Source: Bombella mellum (GTDB lineage Bacteria > Pseudomonadota > Alphaproteobacteria > Acetobacterales > Acetobacteraceae). From it: a DNA stretch of 64,000 bases. Shown in pieces: positions 7,385 through 18,200 of the stretch. The notes under the pieces were generated by a model. It had not been told where the DNA came from. It did not search any database and worked only from the letters and a program-made list of their open reading frames with translations. A program made the position numbers and the translations under genes. The DNA lies in contig NZ_PDLY01000005.1 of the NCBI RefSeq assembly GCF_014048465.1, positions 1-64,000 on the forward strand, written 5' to 3'. Position 1 is the first letter of the stretch. Every line of letters begins with the position of its first letter.

Positions 7385-8060
7385 ACTGGTATCTGAGCAG
7401 ATTTCGCCTTTCCCGCAGTCCGGCCGTCCGTGTTCTGGAAGCTGCCCTGAGAGAGCCTGACGCAGGGTTGAGACGGTCCTCCCAGCATCACATGCTCTGG
7501 TCTGCCTTTGCGACTGATCCCAACCAGAAGCGGGATTTTCTCTGGCGTGCAGAAAGTGACGGGAGCTTTCTTACTCTCTCTCCGCGCCTTCCACGGGATG
7601 ATAACGAGCTGTTCGAGCCTCCTCAGTGCAAGCTTTTTGCCCCTGAACTGAAGGCAGGGGACAGGCTTGAGTTTCAGCTTCAGGTCAATGCGACACGGAT
7701 GAAGCGTAATATCGGCAAGCGTGTGGATGTCGTTCTGGATGCGATTCATTCTATTCCGAAGAAGGAACGGGCAGAGAAACGCATGGACCTTGCCTATAAA
7801 GAAGGTCTCGCCTGGCTGACACGACAGGGTGAGAAAGCGGGTTTTGTGCCGCATCATGTGTCTGCCGATGATTATCATACCGAGACGCTTCCACGTTTTG
7901 GAAACGAACGGAAGAGGAACAATCGGCCTGATTTCGGCATTCTGGATCTCTCAGGCCAGCTGGAGGTGACAGACCCGGAAGCGTTTCTGGCCCAGCTTGT
8001 CCGGGGTTTTGGTCGGGCCAAGGCCTTTGGTTGCGGCCTCATGCTGATCCGGCGGGCTTC

Positions 8061-8064
<4 letters not shown>
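7381..8064 (+). CDS. cas6e: Cas6e (CasE), crRNA-processing endoribonuclease
   Basis: 227 residues beginning MNWYLSRFRLSRSPAVRVL, with the paired RAMP folds of Cas6e and the SQHHMLWSAFA segment that holds the conserved histidine near residue 36. The C-terminal GFGRAKAFGCGLMLIRR is the glycine-rich loop typical of the family. It cuts at the 3' base of the repeat hairpin and should also process the degenerate repeats at 2884-2974, whose stems keep the same six pairs. ATGA overlaps join it to both neighbours. Confidence 0.94.
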
Positions 8065-9292
<1,228 letters not shown>

Positions 9293-9382
9293 AGCGAAGA
9301 AGAGCGATGTTAAATTCTGGTTTAAGTTGGTACGGTCTTTGACAATAAAAAAAGTCATGTCTTACAGTATGTTGTAGGAAGT
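9293..9382 (+). promoter_or_regulatory. CRISPR leader and array promoter
   Basis: AT-rich 90-bp stretch between cas2 and the first repeat. It contains a perfect -35 TTGACA (9339-9344) and, 18 bp on, TACAGT (9363-9368), so transcription would start near 9375, about 8 nt ahead of the first repeat. The opposite end of the array carries the degenerate terminal repeat, so the leader side is here and new spacers should enter at 9412. Confidence 0.7.
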
Positions 9383-10204
9383 CTGTTCCCCGCCCATGCG
9401 GGGATGAACCGTTTCTCTCCCTACGCTGACTTCATGGATGGAACTGTTCCCCGCCCATGCGGGGATGAACCGACGGCCACACAGAACTTTTTCGTGAAAA
9501 CGTACTGTTCCCCGCCCATGCGGGGATGAACCTCAAACCAAGCATGTGTGGGACGCTATCCGTGCCTGTTCCCCGCCCATGCGGGGATGAACCTGAACTG
9601 GAGACGCTTCCATTTGTCTCAAGACTCTGTTCCCCGCCCATGCGGGGATGAACCGAGGGCCAGCGTTCTGGTCCCCCGGCAGAATCTCTGTTCCCCGCCC
9701 ATGCGGGGATGAACCGGTGGGCGTGTGGTCCGATTTCTCCAGCACAGACTGTTCCCCGCCCATGCGGGGATGAACCGGGCGGCGGCAAGCTGGCCAGATA
9801 CCTGACGGACTGTTCCCCGCCCATGCGGGGATGAACCGTACTCACGGGGGACTGGCCGATTTTCTCTGATCTGTTCCCCGCCCATGCGGGGATGAACCGG
9901 TGAGGCTGGTGGCCCACTGGGGCATCACCTCCTGTTCCCCGCCCATGCGGGGATGAACCGGCACGACACCGCTTCCCTTCCAGAGCGGAGACCTGTTCCC
10001 CGCCCATGCGGGGATGAACCGCCCGTCCCGTCATCGTAATATCCGATCACATTCTGTTCCCCGCCCATGCGGGGATGAACCGATTTCCTCCCTGTCATGA
10101 GGTAGGCGTTCTCCCTGTTCCCCGCCCATGCGGGGATGAACCCCGTGAAGGCCGACATGCGGGAAATGACAAAACCTGTTCCCCGCCCATGCGGGGATGG
10201 TCCA
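9383..10204 (+). CRISPR. Type I-E CRISPR array, 14 repeats and 13 spacers
   Basis: 29-nt repeats starting CTGTTCCCCGCCCATGCG recur every 61 bp at 9383, 9444, 9505, 9566, 9627, 9688, 9749, 9810, 9871, 9932, 9993, 10054, 10115 and 10176, separated by 32-nt spacers. The hairpin stem is CCCCGC/GCGGGG with loop CCAT. The first 28 bases are constant in repeats 1-13. Base 29 is G in ten of them, T at the repeats starting 9505 and 9566, and C at 10115. The last repeat keeps 24 bases and then degenerates, as expected for the leader-distal end. I see no spacer that matches elsewhere in this window. The array stops 8-13 bp before the 3' end of the convergent TonB receptor gene. Confidence 0.99.
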
Positions 10205-10212
10205 ATCGGTGT

Positions 10213-12390
10213 TCACCACCGATAGGAGAGATCGCCAAATAAGGCACGGCCGGGTGCGTAGGAACAGTTGGTCGTGTTGGTGCAGACGGAGACATATTTG
10301 GAGTTGGCAATGTTCGTGCCATTCAGCTGGAGGTGCCATCTCTGGTAATCAAGATGGGCCTCGATGTCGCCAACCAGCTGGGAGGGCACGATGATGGTGG
10401 CTGGCAGGGCACCGGCCGTTGTGCCTGTGTAGCGGACACCTCCACCAATTCCGGCACTGAAGGTACGTGTGATGATGAAATTGCGCCGCACGAAGAAGGA
10501 AGCCATGCGGGAAGGGACCGTCACGGGGCGTTGGCCTACCTGGTTCCGTGTGGCGGCACTGCCTCTGGTGATGCGTGGGTCCTGCACGGTGAAGGAGGCG
10601 AGAAGGTCGATCCTGTAGGGAAGACGTCCGACAAATTCCGTTTCAAAACCACGGGTCCGCTGGGCACCGAGCTGTATCTTGTCGCTGGAATGGAGAGGGT
10701 CCTGCACCAGATCGTTCCGTTCTTTCAGGGTGAAGACATCCAGTGTGAGCAGGAAACGATCGCCAAAGATGGAGTCCTTGCGGGGCCTGTATTTTATCCC
10801 GGCCTCCAGCAGGCGTCCCCGTGTCGGGGAGAAGGCGGTGCCATCATAGGTTGTGCCAAGCTGAGGGCTGAAGGACGTGGCATAGGAGACATAGGGAGCC
10901 ACACCCCAGACCGACTGGTAGAGCAGGGCCGCCCGGCCAGTGAAGGCGTTGTCTTTCTGGGGTGTGCGTCTGCCCGTGCTGTTGTCGACCTGCACGCTCT
11001 GGGTGAAATCACCACGACCGGAGAGGGTGAGGAAGAGGCGGTGCCAGTCCGCCTGCTCCTGCCCGTAAAGGCCCGTCTGCGTTCCGGTCGTGTTGTAATT
11101 TCGCTTGGACGTATAGGCGGGCATGGCGATGGCCCGATAGACCGGCTGATAGAGGGACAGGTTGGGTGCTTTCCCTTCGCCACGCCGTTCCGCCATGAAG
11201 TCGCTGCGGAAATCGACCCCGGCAAGCAGGGTGCTGTGTAGGGAACCGAAATGGTCTTTCCATTCCGATCGTGTATCAAGCGTTGTGGTGTTGTAATTGC
11301 CGGACTGCAAAAGGGCCGTGCGGGATATCGTGTCCGTGTTGACCAGCTTTGGCTGGGCAACCGTGCGATACAGTACGTCCATGTGGGCAAAACGCATGTT
11401 CTGCGAGAGCGTCCAGCCCGGCAGCAGCTCCTGTCTTAGCGCATAGCCGACTGAAAGCTGACGTTTGGAATAGACATCAAAATTCCGGTCGCCGGACAGG
11501 AAGTTGCGGGGCAGATAGCCATGCCGGGTGGGCACGACCGTGCCGACATAGGGCAGGAACTGCGAGCTGGACCCCGCATCCAGTTGCTCATAGCTGCTCA
11601 GGAAGGTGAAGTCCGTACGGGAGGAAGGCTGCCAGCGCAGGGAGGGAGCCACATAGATTCCATTGTTCTTGATGTGGTGGGCAAAGGTGCCCGATTTGCG
11701 GATCAGCCCGTTGAACCGCCACAGCCAGTGGCCCTGCCTGTCAAGGCTACCCCCAATGTCCACGGCTCCCTGCCGCCGGGCATAGCTGCCTCCCTGTACG
11801 GAGATGATGTTGGTCTGGTGCTGTGTGGGACGCTTGCTGACGGCATTGATGATGCCGCCAAGCTGGCCGGACCCATACAGTGCGGAGCTGCTGCCACGGA
11901 TGATGTCCATTTCCTCCAGGCCCCAGGGTTCTATGGAGAAGGACTGTGACGTGGCGGCATTAGGTGTGCGTGTGCCGTCAAGATAGATGTCGGGTGTGAA
12001 GCCACGGATGGTACCAAAATAGCCCCGTGGGTCATCTTTCCCGCCATAGTCGGAGACACCCGCACTGTAGCGGATGGCCTCCGTCAGGGTGCGGCTGTTG
12101 AGCATGTCCATTCTGGCCCGGGAAATGACCGTCAGGTTCTGGGGTGTGGTTTCCAGTGGCGTGGCTGTTTTCAGGGCTGCCTGTCCCGTACCGGCAAGGA
12201 GGGTACGGGCCCTGCCACGGACAAGGATTGATTCGACAGGTGGGTTAACTGTCGCAGATGTTCTGTGTGTCGTGTTTTTTCGTGTTCCTGGCGGGGGCGG
12301 TGCCTCGGCCGCCATGACGCATGATGGAAGGATGAAACCTCCCAGAATGAGAAGCTCCTGAAATGGTCTGGACGAAACGGGACGGAGCAA
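10213..12390 (-). CDS. TonB-dependent siderophore receptor
   Basis: 725 residues. A signal peptide ends near VMAAEA, followed by a plug domain (TTPQNLTVISRARMDML, RGFTPDIYLDGTR, IDIIRGSSSALYGSGQLGG-like segment) and a 22-strand barrel ending in an aromatic residue (LFGDLSYRW). The plug most resembles ferric-siderophore receptors of the FhuA/FoxA kind. It brings iron chelates across the outer membrane with TonB-ExbBD energy. A Fur box sits about 15 bp upstream of the start codon. The gene runs toward the CRISPR array and ends within about 10 bp of its last repeat. Confidence 0.88.
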   Translation of the reverse strand: MLRPVSSRPFQELLILGGFILPSCVMAAEAPPPPGTRKNTTHRTSATVNPPVESILVRGRARTLLAGTGQAALKTATPLETTPQNLTVISRARMDMLNSRTLTEAIRYSAGVSDYGGKDDPRGYFGTIRGFTPDIYLDGTRTPNAATSQSFSIEPWGLEEMDIIRGSSSALYGSGQLGGIINAVSKRPTQHQTNIISVQGGSYARRQGAVDIGGSLDRQGHWLWRFNGLIRKSGTFAHHIKNNGIYVAPSLRWQPSSRTDFTFLSSYEQLDAGSSSQFLPYVGTVVPTRHGYLPRNFLSGDRNFDVYSKRQLSVGYALRQELLPGWTLSQNMRFAHMDVLYRTVAQPKLVNTDTISRTALLQSGNYNTTTLDTRSEWKDHFGSLHSTLLAGVDFRSDFMAERRGEGKAPNLSLYQPVYRAIAMPAYTSKRNYNTTGTQTGLYGQEQADWHRLFLTLSGRGDFTQSVQVDNSTGRRTPQKDNAFTGRAALLYQSVWGVAPYVSYATSFSPQLGTTYDGTAFSPTRGRLLEAGIKYRPRKDSIFGDRFLLTLDVFTLKERNDLVQDPLHSSDKIQLGAQRTRGFETEFVGRLPYRIDLLASFTVQDPRITRGSAATRNQVGQRPVTVPSRMASFFVRRNFIITRTFSAGIGGGVRYTGTTAGALPATIIVPSQLVGDIEAHLDYQRWHLQLNGTNIANSKYVSVCTNTTNCSYAPGRALFGDLSYRW

Positions 12391-12404
12391 GACTGTCTCT
12401 CCAA

Positions 12405-12423
12405 TATGAGAATGATTCTCATA
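12405..12423 (-). promoter_or_regulatory. Fur box
   Basis: TATGAGAATGATTCTCATA is a 19-bp palindrome perfect except for its central base. It matches the TGAGAATNATTCTCA type of Fur site. It lies 15-33 bp upstream of the TonB receptor start, so the receptor should be derepressed under iron starvation. Confidence 0.85.
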
Positions 12424-12610
12424 AGCAGATATAAAAAACAGTTTACTCCTGCAAGCGGTTTCACATTCCTGTGAGAGTGAAGGAGAGGGCTGGCCGTCAA
12501 AAGAAGCCGGCCGACTGGAGAAGATGGGAGAAGTATGAGGAACAGCCTGATTGAGTATCGCCTTATGTCCTCATGTGCTGTAGAGGCGTCATCCTGAAAA
12601 GGAGATTTTC

Positions 12611-14032
12611 ATGACTGAAGTAATTACGAACCGTGATCTGGTCGAAGCGGGTATTCCGGGAGGGAGTTATCTTCCGTCTCTTACGGCTCTTGGCAACAGG
12701 CTGCTGTCAGAACATTCCCGTGAGGAGGTCCTGCGGCAGGTAAGGGATGTATATGAGGCTGAACATACGGTGGCCCGGCTTCCTCTTCAGGACGACGTGC
12801 CGGAACTGAAAATCAATCTTGAGGCCGACAATGAGATGGAGCAGGCCAATCTGGAGGCCTGCATCGCCACCATGACGGAGGCTGCTAGAACGCCGACCGT
12901 TCGGGGGGTAGCCATCCTGCCGGATGCCTGTCCTTCCGGACCGAAAGGCACCATCACGGTCGGGGGTGTCATGGCGACAGAGAATGCCATCCATCCGGGA
13001 ATGCATTCTGCGGACATATGCTGTTCCATGATGGCAACCAATCTGGGGCCTGTGGACCCTGCCCTGGTCATGGATACAGCCTTCGGTCATGTGCGTTTCG
13101 GTCCACTGGCCAGAAATACGTCAGACCGTCTGACACCTGATCCGCAGCTTCTCAGGTCATTTGCGAACAATCCGTTCATGCGGGCTGAGAAAATACTGCA
13201 CAATGCCAAGGTCCAGCTGGGAACCCAGGGGGACGGAAATCACTTCTACTTCGTGGGCGTTTCTGAAAAGACCGGGGATACCTATGTCGTGAGCCATCAT
13301 GGTTCCCGTGGTGTCGGGTCCCATCTCTACAAGCTGGGGATGAAGGAAGCCATGAAATATACGCAGTGCCGGTCGCCGGAGACCCTGCCTGTCAATTCGT
13401 GGATTGAGGCTGATTCCCAGGTGGGGCAGGATTATTGGGAGGCCCTTCAGCTCGCCCGCCTCTGGACCAGATTCAATCATTCAGCCGTGCATGACCTGAT
13501 TGCCAGAGACCTGGGCGTGGATGTCCGGGACCGGTTCTGGAACGAGCATAATTTCGTCTTCCGCCGTCATGGGCTGTACTATCACGCCAAGGGAGCCACG
13601 CCAGCCTGGGAGGACTTCTCTGACGATCATGACAGGCTCGGGCGGACGATCATCCCGCTGAACATGGGGCAGCCAGTGCTGATCGTGAAGGGAAGCGACA
13701 GCCCGGGGGCTCTGGGATTCTCTCCACATGGAGCCGGGCGGAACATGACCCGCAAGGCGCACAAGGCGACCTTGCAGGGCAGGAGCCTGGAGGCCGTATT
13801 TGCCGAGGAGACGGCGCATATTGATGCCCGCTTCCAGTCCGGGAGGATTGATACCTCCGAGCTGCCTTCAGCCTACAAGAAGGCCGAGGCGGTGGTGGAT
13901 CAGATCGAACGGATGGCTCTGGCCCAGGTGGTGGACCGTATAGTGCCGCACGGGTCCATCATGGCCGGTGAAAGTGATGCCCCCTGGAAGCAGCGGCGGC
14001 AGGCCCGTGACAGGCTGTCTGATGAAGGATGA
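12611..14032 (+). CDS. rtcB: RtcB-type RNA ligase
   Basis: 473 residues. RtcB joins 2',3'-cyclic phosphate or 3'-phosphate RNA ends to 5'-OH ends using GTP and Mn2+. Visible family motifs are HSADICCSM (Asp and Cys metal ligands), LGTQGDGNHF, VVSHHGSRGVGSH, and FSPHGAGRNM, whose His is the residue that becomes guanylylated. Some positions differ from classic RtcB (DICCSM for DIGCGM, GDGNHF for GGGNHF), which fits the RtcB2-like subgroup. AAGGAG lies about 6 nt upstream of the start. No rtcA or archease is beside it, so its substrate (tRNA or rRNA repair) is unknown. Confidence 0.88.
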   Translation: MTEVITNRDLVEAGIPGGSYLPSLTALGNRLLSEHSREEVLRQVRDVYEAEHTVARLPLQDDVPELKINLEADNEMEQANLEACIATMTEAARTPTVRGVAILPDACPSGPKGTITVGGVMATENAIHPGMHSADICCSMMATNLGPVDPALVMDTAFGHVRFGPLARNTSDRLTPDPQLLRSFANNPFMRAEKILHNAKVQLGTQGDGNHFYFVGVSEKTGDTYVVSHHGSRGVGSHLYKLGMKEAMKYTQCRSPETLPVNSWIEADSQVGQDYWEALQLARLWTRFNHSAVHDLIARDLGVDVRDRFWNEHNFVFRRHGLYYHAKGATPAWEDFSDDHDRLGRTIIPLNMGQPVLIVKGSDSPGALGFSPHGAGRNMTRKAHKATLQGRSLEAVFAEETAHIDARFQSGRIDTSELPSAYKKAEAVVDQIERMALAQVVDRIVPHGSIMAGESDAPWKQRRQARDRLSDEG

Positions 14033-14263
14033 CGGCCGTAACCTGTCCGTCATGACGCCTCCGTGTGTCACGTTGTCGTGAGAGACGGAGGTGATGGAAA
14101 AGGGAGTGGAAGGCAGGAGGGGCTTGTTCAGTCGACATGGGGCTGGTTGAAGGGGGGCTTTCGGAGAAGGGTGGACAGGCAATTTGAACTAAAAAACATC
14201 GTGATTTATAAAAACAACAAAATAATAAGTTGATTTTTGGCCCAGATTTGACATGCTCCCCGC

Positions 14264-15709
14264 ATGACGACGAAGCCCTCTTCCTATCTGCCCATCGTTC
14301 TGCGGACGGACCAGCGTGACGCCCTCCTTGTGGGGGGCGGGCAGGTGGCCGTGCAGAAGATGCGTCTGCTGAAGGGGCGATGCCGGATGATCCACATCTG
14401 GGCGGAAACACTGCATCCCGAGCTGGCCGCTCTGGTGGAGCAGGGGCAGGCTGCGTTCCGTCAGGGCAGGGTGGAAGAAGACGCCCTTCAGGCCGTCCTG
14501 CCAGACATGGCACTGGTCTTTGCCGCCACGGATGATGAGGCCGTCAATGAGATGGTGGCCCGTCAGGCCCATGCGCTGCGGGTGCCCGTCTGCGTGGTGG
14601 ATGCCCCGGCTCTTTCAAGCTTCATAACTCCGGCTCTGGTGGACCGGTCCCCCGTGCAGGTGGCCATCACGACTGGCGGGGCCTCTCCGGTTCTGGCCCG
14701 TCGTGTCCGGCAGATGGTCGAGGCCATGCTCCCGGCCAGAATGGGCGAGGCCGCCCGTTTCATGCGGAAGCAGCGGGGCTGGCTGAAGGACCGCCTGCCG
14801 GGGATGAAGCAGCGGCAGCGTGTCTGGGAATCTTTCGTGGATGGCCCGGCCTATGAGGCTGCTCTGGCCGGGGAGGAAGACCGGGCACGGGAGCAGTTGG
14901 AGCAGCTCGTGGCGGTGGCCGAAGGTGAGGCGGACCGTCCGCAGGGGGAGGTCTGGCTTGTGGGGGCTGGACCGGGAAACCCGGACTGGCTCACCCTTGC
15001 GGCTCTGCGCCTGATGCAGAATGCGGACAGCGTCCTGTATGACAATCTCGTGGCGCCGGACGTGCTGGACCGTGTGCGGCGTGATGCCGAGCGTGTCTAT
15101 GTCGGCAAGAAGCGGAGCCATCACACCCTGCCGCAGAGCGACATAGAGGCCGAGATGCTGCGCCGGGCCAGGCGGGGTGAACGTGTCCTGCGGCTGAAGG
15201 GGGGTGACCCTTTCGTGTTCGGCCGTGGGGGGGAAGAGATGGAGACCCTGCTGGCTGCCAATGTGCCGGTACGGGTCGTGCCCGGCATCACGGCGGCCAA
15301 TGGCTGTGCCGCCGCCGCCGGGATTCCGTTGACCCATCGGGACTGCGCCCAGAGCTGCGTGGTGGTGACAGGCCATGCCCGGGCTGATGGAACGCTGAAC
15401 CTGCACTGGCCCAGCCTTGCCCGCAGAGGGCAGACGGTCGTCATCTATATGGGGCTGAGCTCGATGGCAGAGCTGTGCCGGCAGATGCAGGATCATGGCT
15501 TGCCGGAAAGCTGGCCGGTGGCGGTCGTCCATCGGGGGTCCTGTGCAGACCAGCGTTGCGTGACGGGCACGCTGGGCACGATTGCTGAAGATGTCCGTCG
15601 TCAGAGGCTGCAGAGTCCCGTACTGATCATTGTGGGAGAAGTGGTGCATCACCGTGGCGAGGTGGTGCAGGCTGTGCCCGGTTACAGCACATCGAAGGAG
15701 AGTGCCTGA
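14264..15709 (+). CDS. cysG: Siroheme synthase (uroporphyrinogen-III methyltransferase / precorrin-2 dehydrogenase)
   Basis: 481 residues with the CysG order: an N-terminal NAD-binding dehydrogenase/ferrochelatase part (LLVGGGQVAVQK at 22-33) and a C-terminal SUMT domain from about residue 225 (VWLVGAGPGNPDWLTLAALR, YVGKKRSHHTLPQ, LRLKGGDPFVFGRGGEE, VVPGITAANGCAAAAGIPLTHR). It makes the siroheme needed by the sulfite reductase two genes on. The start at 14264 gives the expected N-terminus but has no clear ribosome site. It opens a four-gene operon with overlapping stops and starts. Confidence 0.95.
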   Translation: MTTKPSSYLPIVLRTDQRDALLVGGGQVAVQKMRLLKGRCRMIHIWAETLHPELAALVEQGQAAFRQGRVEEDALQAVLPDMALVFAATDDEAVNEMVARQAHALRVPVCVVDAPALSSFITPALVDRSPVQVAITTGGASPVLARRVRQMVEAMLPARMGEAARFMRKQRGWLKDRLPGMKQRQRVWESFVDGPAYEAALAGEEDRAREQLEQLVAVAEGEADRPQGEVWLVGAGPGNPDWLTLAALRLMQNADSVLYDNLVAPDVLDRVRRDAERVYVGKKRSHHTLPQSDIEAEMLRRARRGERVLRLKGGDPFVFGRGGEEMETLLAANVPVRVVPGITAANGCAAAAGIPLTHRDCAQSCVVVTGHARADGTLNLHWPSLARRGQTVVIYMGLSSMAELCRQMQDHGLPESWPVAVVHRGSCADQRCVTGTLGTIAEDVRRQRLQSPVLIIVGEVVHHRGEVVQAVPGYSTSKESA

Positions 15710-16050
15710 TGAAACGTCTTTCCCGCCCGGGAGAAGGGGAAATCCTGCTGCTGACGGCCAGCCGTCTGCTGGATGGCCGTATTGTCTGGCTTGGCGAGGG
15801 GGATCACTGGCATGAATCCATCGCCGAGGCTGTCCGCTTCACCTATGAGGAGGCCGGTCCGGCTCTGGAGCGTGCCCTGGCCGAGGCGGAACAGAAAGAG
15901 GTCGTGGCCGTATATGAGGTCGTGGCCAGGGATACCCGGCCTCCCGAGCCTGTCACGACACGGGAAGCCATCCGGGCCCACGGGCCGAGCGTTCACCCGG
16001 ATTTTTCTTACGATCATGCCCCGGTGCGGGAAAAGGAGAAGGTAGGATGA
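15709..16050 (+). CDS. DUF2849 family protein
   Basis: 113 residues. I recognise the DUF2849 pattern (LLTASRLLDGRIVWLG, then a helical region ending AVYEVVARD). Members sit between cysG and cysI in many alphaproteobacteria, so a role in sulfite reduction (for example electron delivery or enzyme assembly) is likely, but none is demonstrated to my knowledge. TGATG links it to cysG and a 4-bp overlap links it to cysI. Confidence 0.8.
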   Translation: MKRLSRPGEGEILLLTASRLLDGRIVWLGEGDHWHESIAEAVRFTYEEAGPALERALAEAEQKEVVAVYEVVARDTRPPEPVTTREAIRAHGPSVHPDFSYDHAPVREKEKVG

Positions 16051-17729
16051 CACAGCCTGCGTCACGGTCTGTCGGGCATTACCAGTATGAGGAGCGGGAC
16101 CGGACCTTCCTTCAGGAGCGCATCAACGAGTTTGAAGGGCAGGTCCGTCGTCGTCTTTCCGGCGAGCTGAGCGAGGAAGAGTTCAAGCCCCTGCGGCTGA
16201 TGAACGGGGTCTATCTCCAGCTTCATGCCTACATGCTGCGGGTGGCCATTCCCTATGGCGTGCTGGACAGCCGCCAGCTGCACAGGCTGGCCGACATTGC
16301 GGCCAAGTATGACCGGAATTACGGCCATTTCACCACCCGGCAGAACATCCAGTTCAACTGGATTGCGCTGAAGGACGTCCCGACCATCCTGCGGGAGCTG
16401 GCCGAGGTGGACATGCACGCCATCCAGACCAGCGGCAACTGCATCCGTAACGTCACGTCGGATGAGTTTGCCGGGGCCGCAAAGGATGAGCTGATGGACC
16501 CCCGCATCCATGCCGAGATCGTGCGGCAGTGGTCCACCCTGCATCCCGAGTTCACCTTTCTGCCCCGCAAGTTCAAGATCGCCATTTCCGGCAGCCCGGA
16601 AGACCGGGTGGCGGCCCGTTTCCATGACATCGGCCTGCTGGCCCGTCCTGGTGAGAATGGTCCGCTGTTCCGTCTTTTCGTGGGCGGTGGACTGGGGCGG
16701 ACGCCGGTCGTCGGGCAGGAACTTTTCGATTCCGTGAAGGAAGAAGACCTGATCGCCACGCTGGAGGCCGTTCTGCGTGTCTATAATGCGTTTGGACGGC
16801 GGGACAATCTCTACAAGGCCCGCATCAAGATTCTGGTGCAGACCATCGGTCTGGAGGCCTTCCGTAAGGCCGTGGAGGAAGAGCTGGCCCGCATGGACCG
16901 TTCTGCTTACCGGCTGACACCGGAGCATGTGGCGCAGATTCGTGCCCGTTTCGCCCTGCCGGACCTCAAGGCCCCGGCAGATGCGGCCGACGTGCTGGAG
17001 CAGCACAAGAAGGCTGATCCCGTCTTTGCCCGCTGGGTGGCCAGCAATACCCATCCTCATCAGGATGAAGGCCATATCTGTGCCGTCATCTCCCTGAAGA
17101 CACCGGGGGCCATTCCCGGTGATGTGACGGCCGAGCAGATGCACGGTCTGGCTGATCTGTCCGAGCGTCATTCATTTGGTGAGGTGCGGGTCACGCATCT
17201 TCAGAATCTGGTGTTCGGGCATGTCCGCAAGGACCAGCTGCATGAACTGTGGCAGGGCCTGAAGGCGCTGGGCCTTGCTGCACCGAATGTCGGTCTCATC
17301 AGCGACATCGTGAGCTGCCCGGGGCTGGATTACTGCAATCTGGCCAATGCCCGCTCCCTGCCACTGGCGCAGAAGCTGGGGGCCCGGTTCGGTGATGCCG
17401 ACCTGCAGGCCGAGATCGGGGCTCTGAGCATCCACATGTCGGGCTGCATCAATGCCTGCGGGCATCATCACGTGGGTAATATCGGTCTTCTGGGGGTCGA
17501 CAAGCGGGGGGCCGAGACCTACCAGATTCTTCTTGGTGGGGATGCCGGGGAGAATGCGGCCATTGGCGGAATTCTGGGTCCGTCCTTTGCAGAGGATGAA
17601 GCCGTGGATGCCGTGGCCCGCATCGTGGAGTTCTATCTCGGGCAACGTCAGAAAGGCGAGACCTTCGCTGCGATGCTCAAGCGGTGTGGCCTGAAGGCTT
17701 TCAAGGAGGTGGCTTATGAAACTGTTTGA
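16047..17729 (+). CDS. cysI: Sulfite reductase, siroheme/4Fe-4S hemoprotein
   Basis: 560 residues of the nitrite/sulfite reductase family. Cluster ligands appear as SCPGLDYCNLA and SGCINACGHHHVGNIG (C-x5-C and C-x3-C). The substrate-binding region includes YGHFTTRQNIQF and QTSGNCIRNVTSDEFAG. Together with cysG and the DUF2849/DUF934 neighbours it reduces sulfite to sulfide for cysteine synthesis (cysK is at 24408). Lack of a cysJ next to it and the alphaproteobacterial operon form suggest a ferredoxin or other partner supplies electrons. Confidence 0.93.
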   Translation: MTQPASRSVGHYQYEERDRTFLQERINEFEGQVRRRLSGELSEEEFKPLRLMNGVYLQLHAYMLRVAIPYGVLDSRQLHRLADIAAKYDRNYGHFTTRQNIQFNWIALKDVPTILRELAEVDMHAIQTSGNCIRNVTSDEFAGAAKDELMDPRIHAEIVRQWSTLHPEFTFLPRKFKIAISGSPEDRVAARFHDIGLLARPGENGPLFRLFVGGGLGRTPVVGQELFDSVKEEDLIATLEAVLRVYNAFGRRDNLYKARIKILVQTIGLEAFRKAVEEELARMDRSAYRLTPEHVAQIRARFALPDLKAPADAADVLEQHKKADPVFARWVASNTHPHQDEGHICAVISLKTPGAIPGDVTAEQMHGLADLSERHSFGEVRVTHLQNLVFGHVRKDQLHELWQGLKALGLAAPNVGLISDIVSCPGLDYCNLANARSLPLAQKLGARFGDADLQAEIGALSIHMSGCINACGHHHVGNIGLLGVDKRGAETYQILLGGDAGENAAIGGILGPSFAEDEAVDAVARIVEFYLGQRQKGETFAAMLKRCGLKAFKEVAYETV

Positions 17730-18120
17730 TCTCAGCGGGCGTAAACCGCTGGAGGCGGCCGCTCCCGTTCCTTTCGAGGAGTGGAAGGAAACCCGGCAGG
17801 GCACGGCCATCTCTCTGGCACCGGATGTCGAGGTGGAGGAGCTGCGCTCCCATCTTGGCAGCCTGACCCTGATCGTGTTGGAGTTCCCCGTCTTCCGGGA
17901 CGGGCGGGCATTCACGCAGGCACGGTCCCTGCGGGAATATGAAGGGTATGAAGGGGAAATCCGGGCGTCCGGCCATCTTCTGCCGGATCAGGCCATTCAT
18001 TTCAGACGTTGCGGGTTTGACAGCGTGGTCCTGCCGGAAGGAGCCAACGTGAAGGACTGGGAAGACCAGCTGGGACGCTATCAGTTCTATTATCAGAATA
18101 CCGCCGTCAGCCCCGCCTGA
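17716..18120 (+). CDS. DUF934 family protein, sulfite-reduction operon
   Basis: 134 residues. The C-terminal pattern LEFPVFRDGRAFTQARSLRE, then GYEGEIRASGHLLPDQ and FRRCGFDSVVL, is typical of DUF934, which accompanies cysI in many proteobacteria. It overlaps the cysI end by 14 bp. The biochemical role is not established; context says sulfite reduction. A strong terminator follows. Confidence 0.85.
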   Translation: MKLFDLSGRKPLEAAAPVPFEEWKETRQGTAISLAPDVEVEELRSHLGSLTLIVLEFPVFRDGRAFTQARSLREYEGYEGEIRASGHLLPDQAIHFRRCGFDSVVLPEGANVKDWEDQLGRYQFYYQNTAVSPA

Positions 18121-18148
18121 GGGGGTGGCTTCTGGAAGAGGTTACAGA

Positions 18149-18183
18149 AACGGGCCGGAAGGGACTGTCCTTTCCGGCCCGTT
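18149..18183. terminator. Bidirectional terminator between the cys operon and the facing receptor gene
   Basis: A 12-bp perfect stem AACGGGCCGGAA (18149-18160) with TTCCGGCCCGTT (18172-18183) and an 11-nt loop. It lies between convergent genes and can serve both, though the T-runs are short. Confidence 0.75.
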
Positions 18184-18200
18184 CTTGCAGGTGGGGTGTC

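Noticed and set aside
9432-10158. Minus-strand frames encoding repeated SSPHGRGT/FIPAWAGN peptides
   Set aside because: They are translations of the CRISPR repeats, a known annotation artefact.
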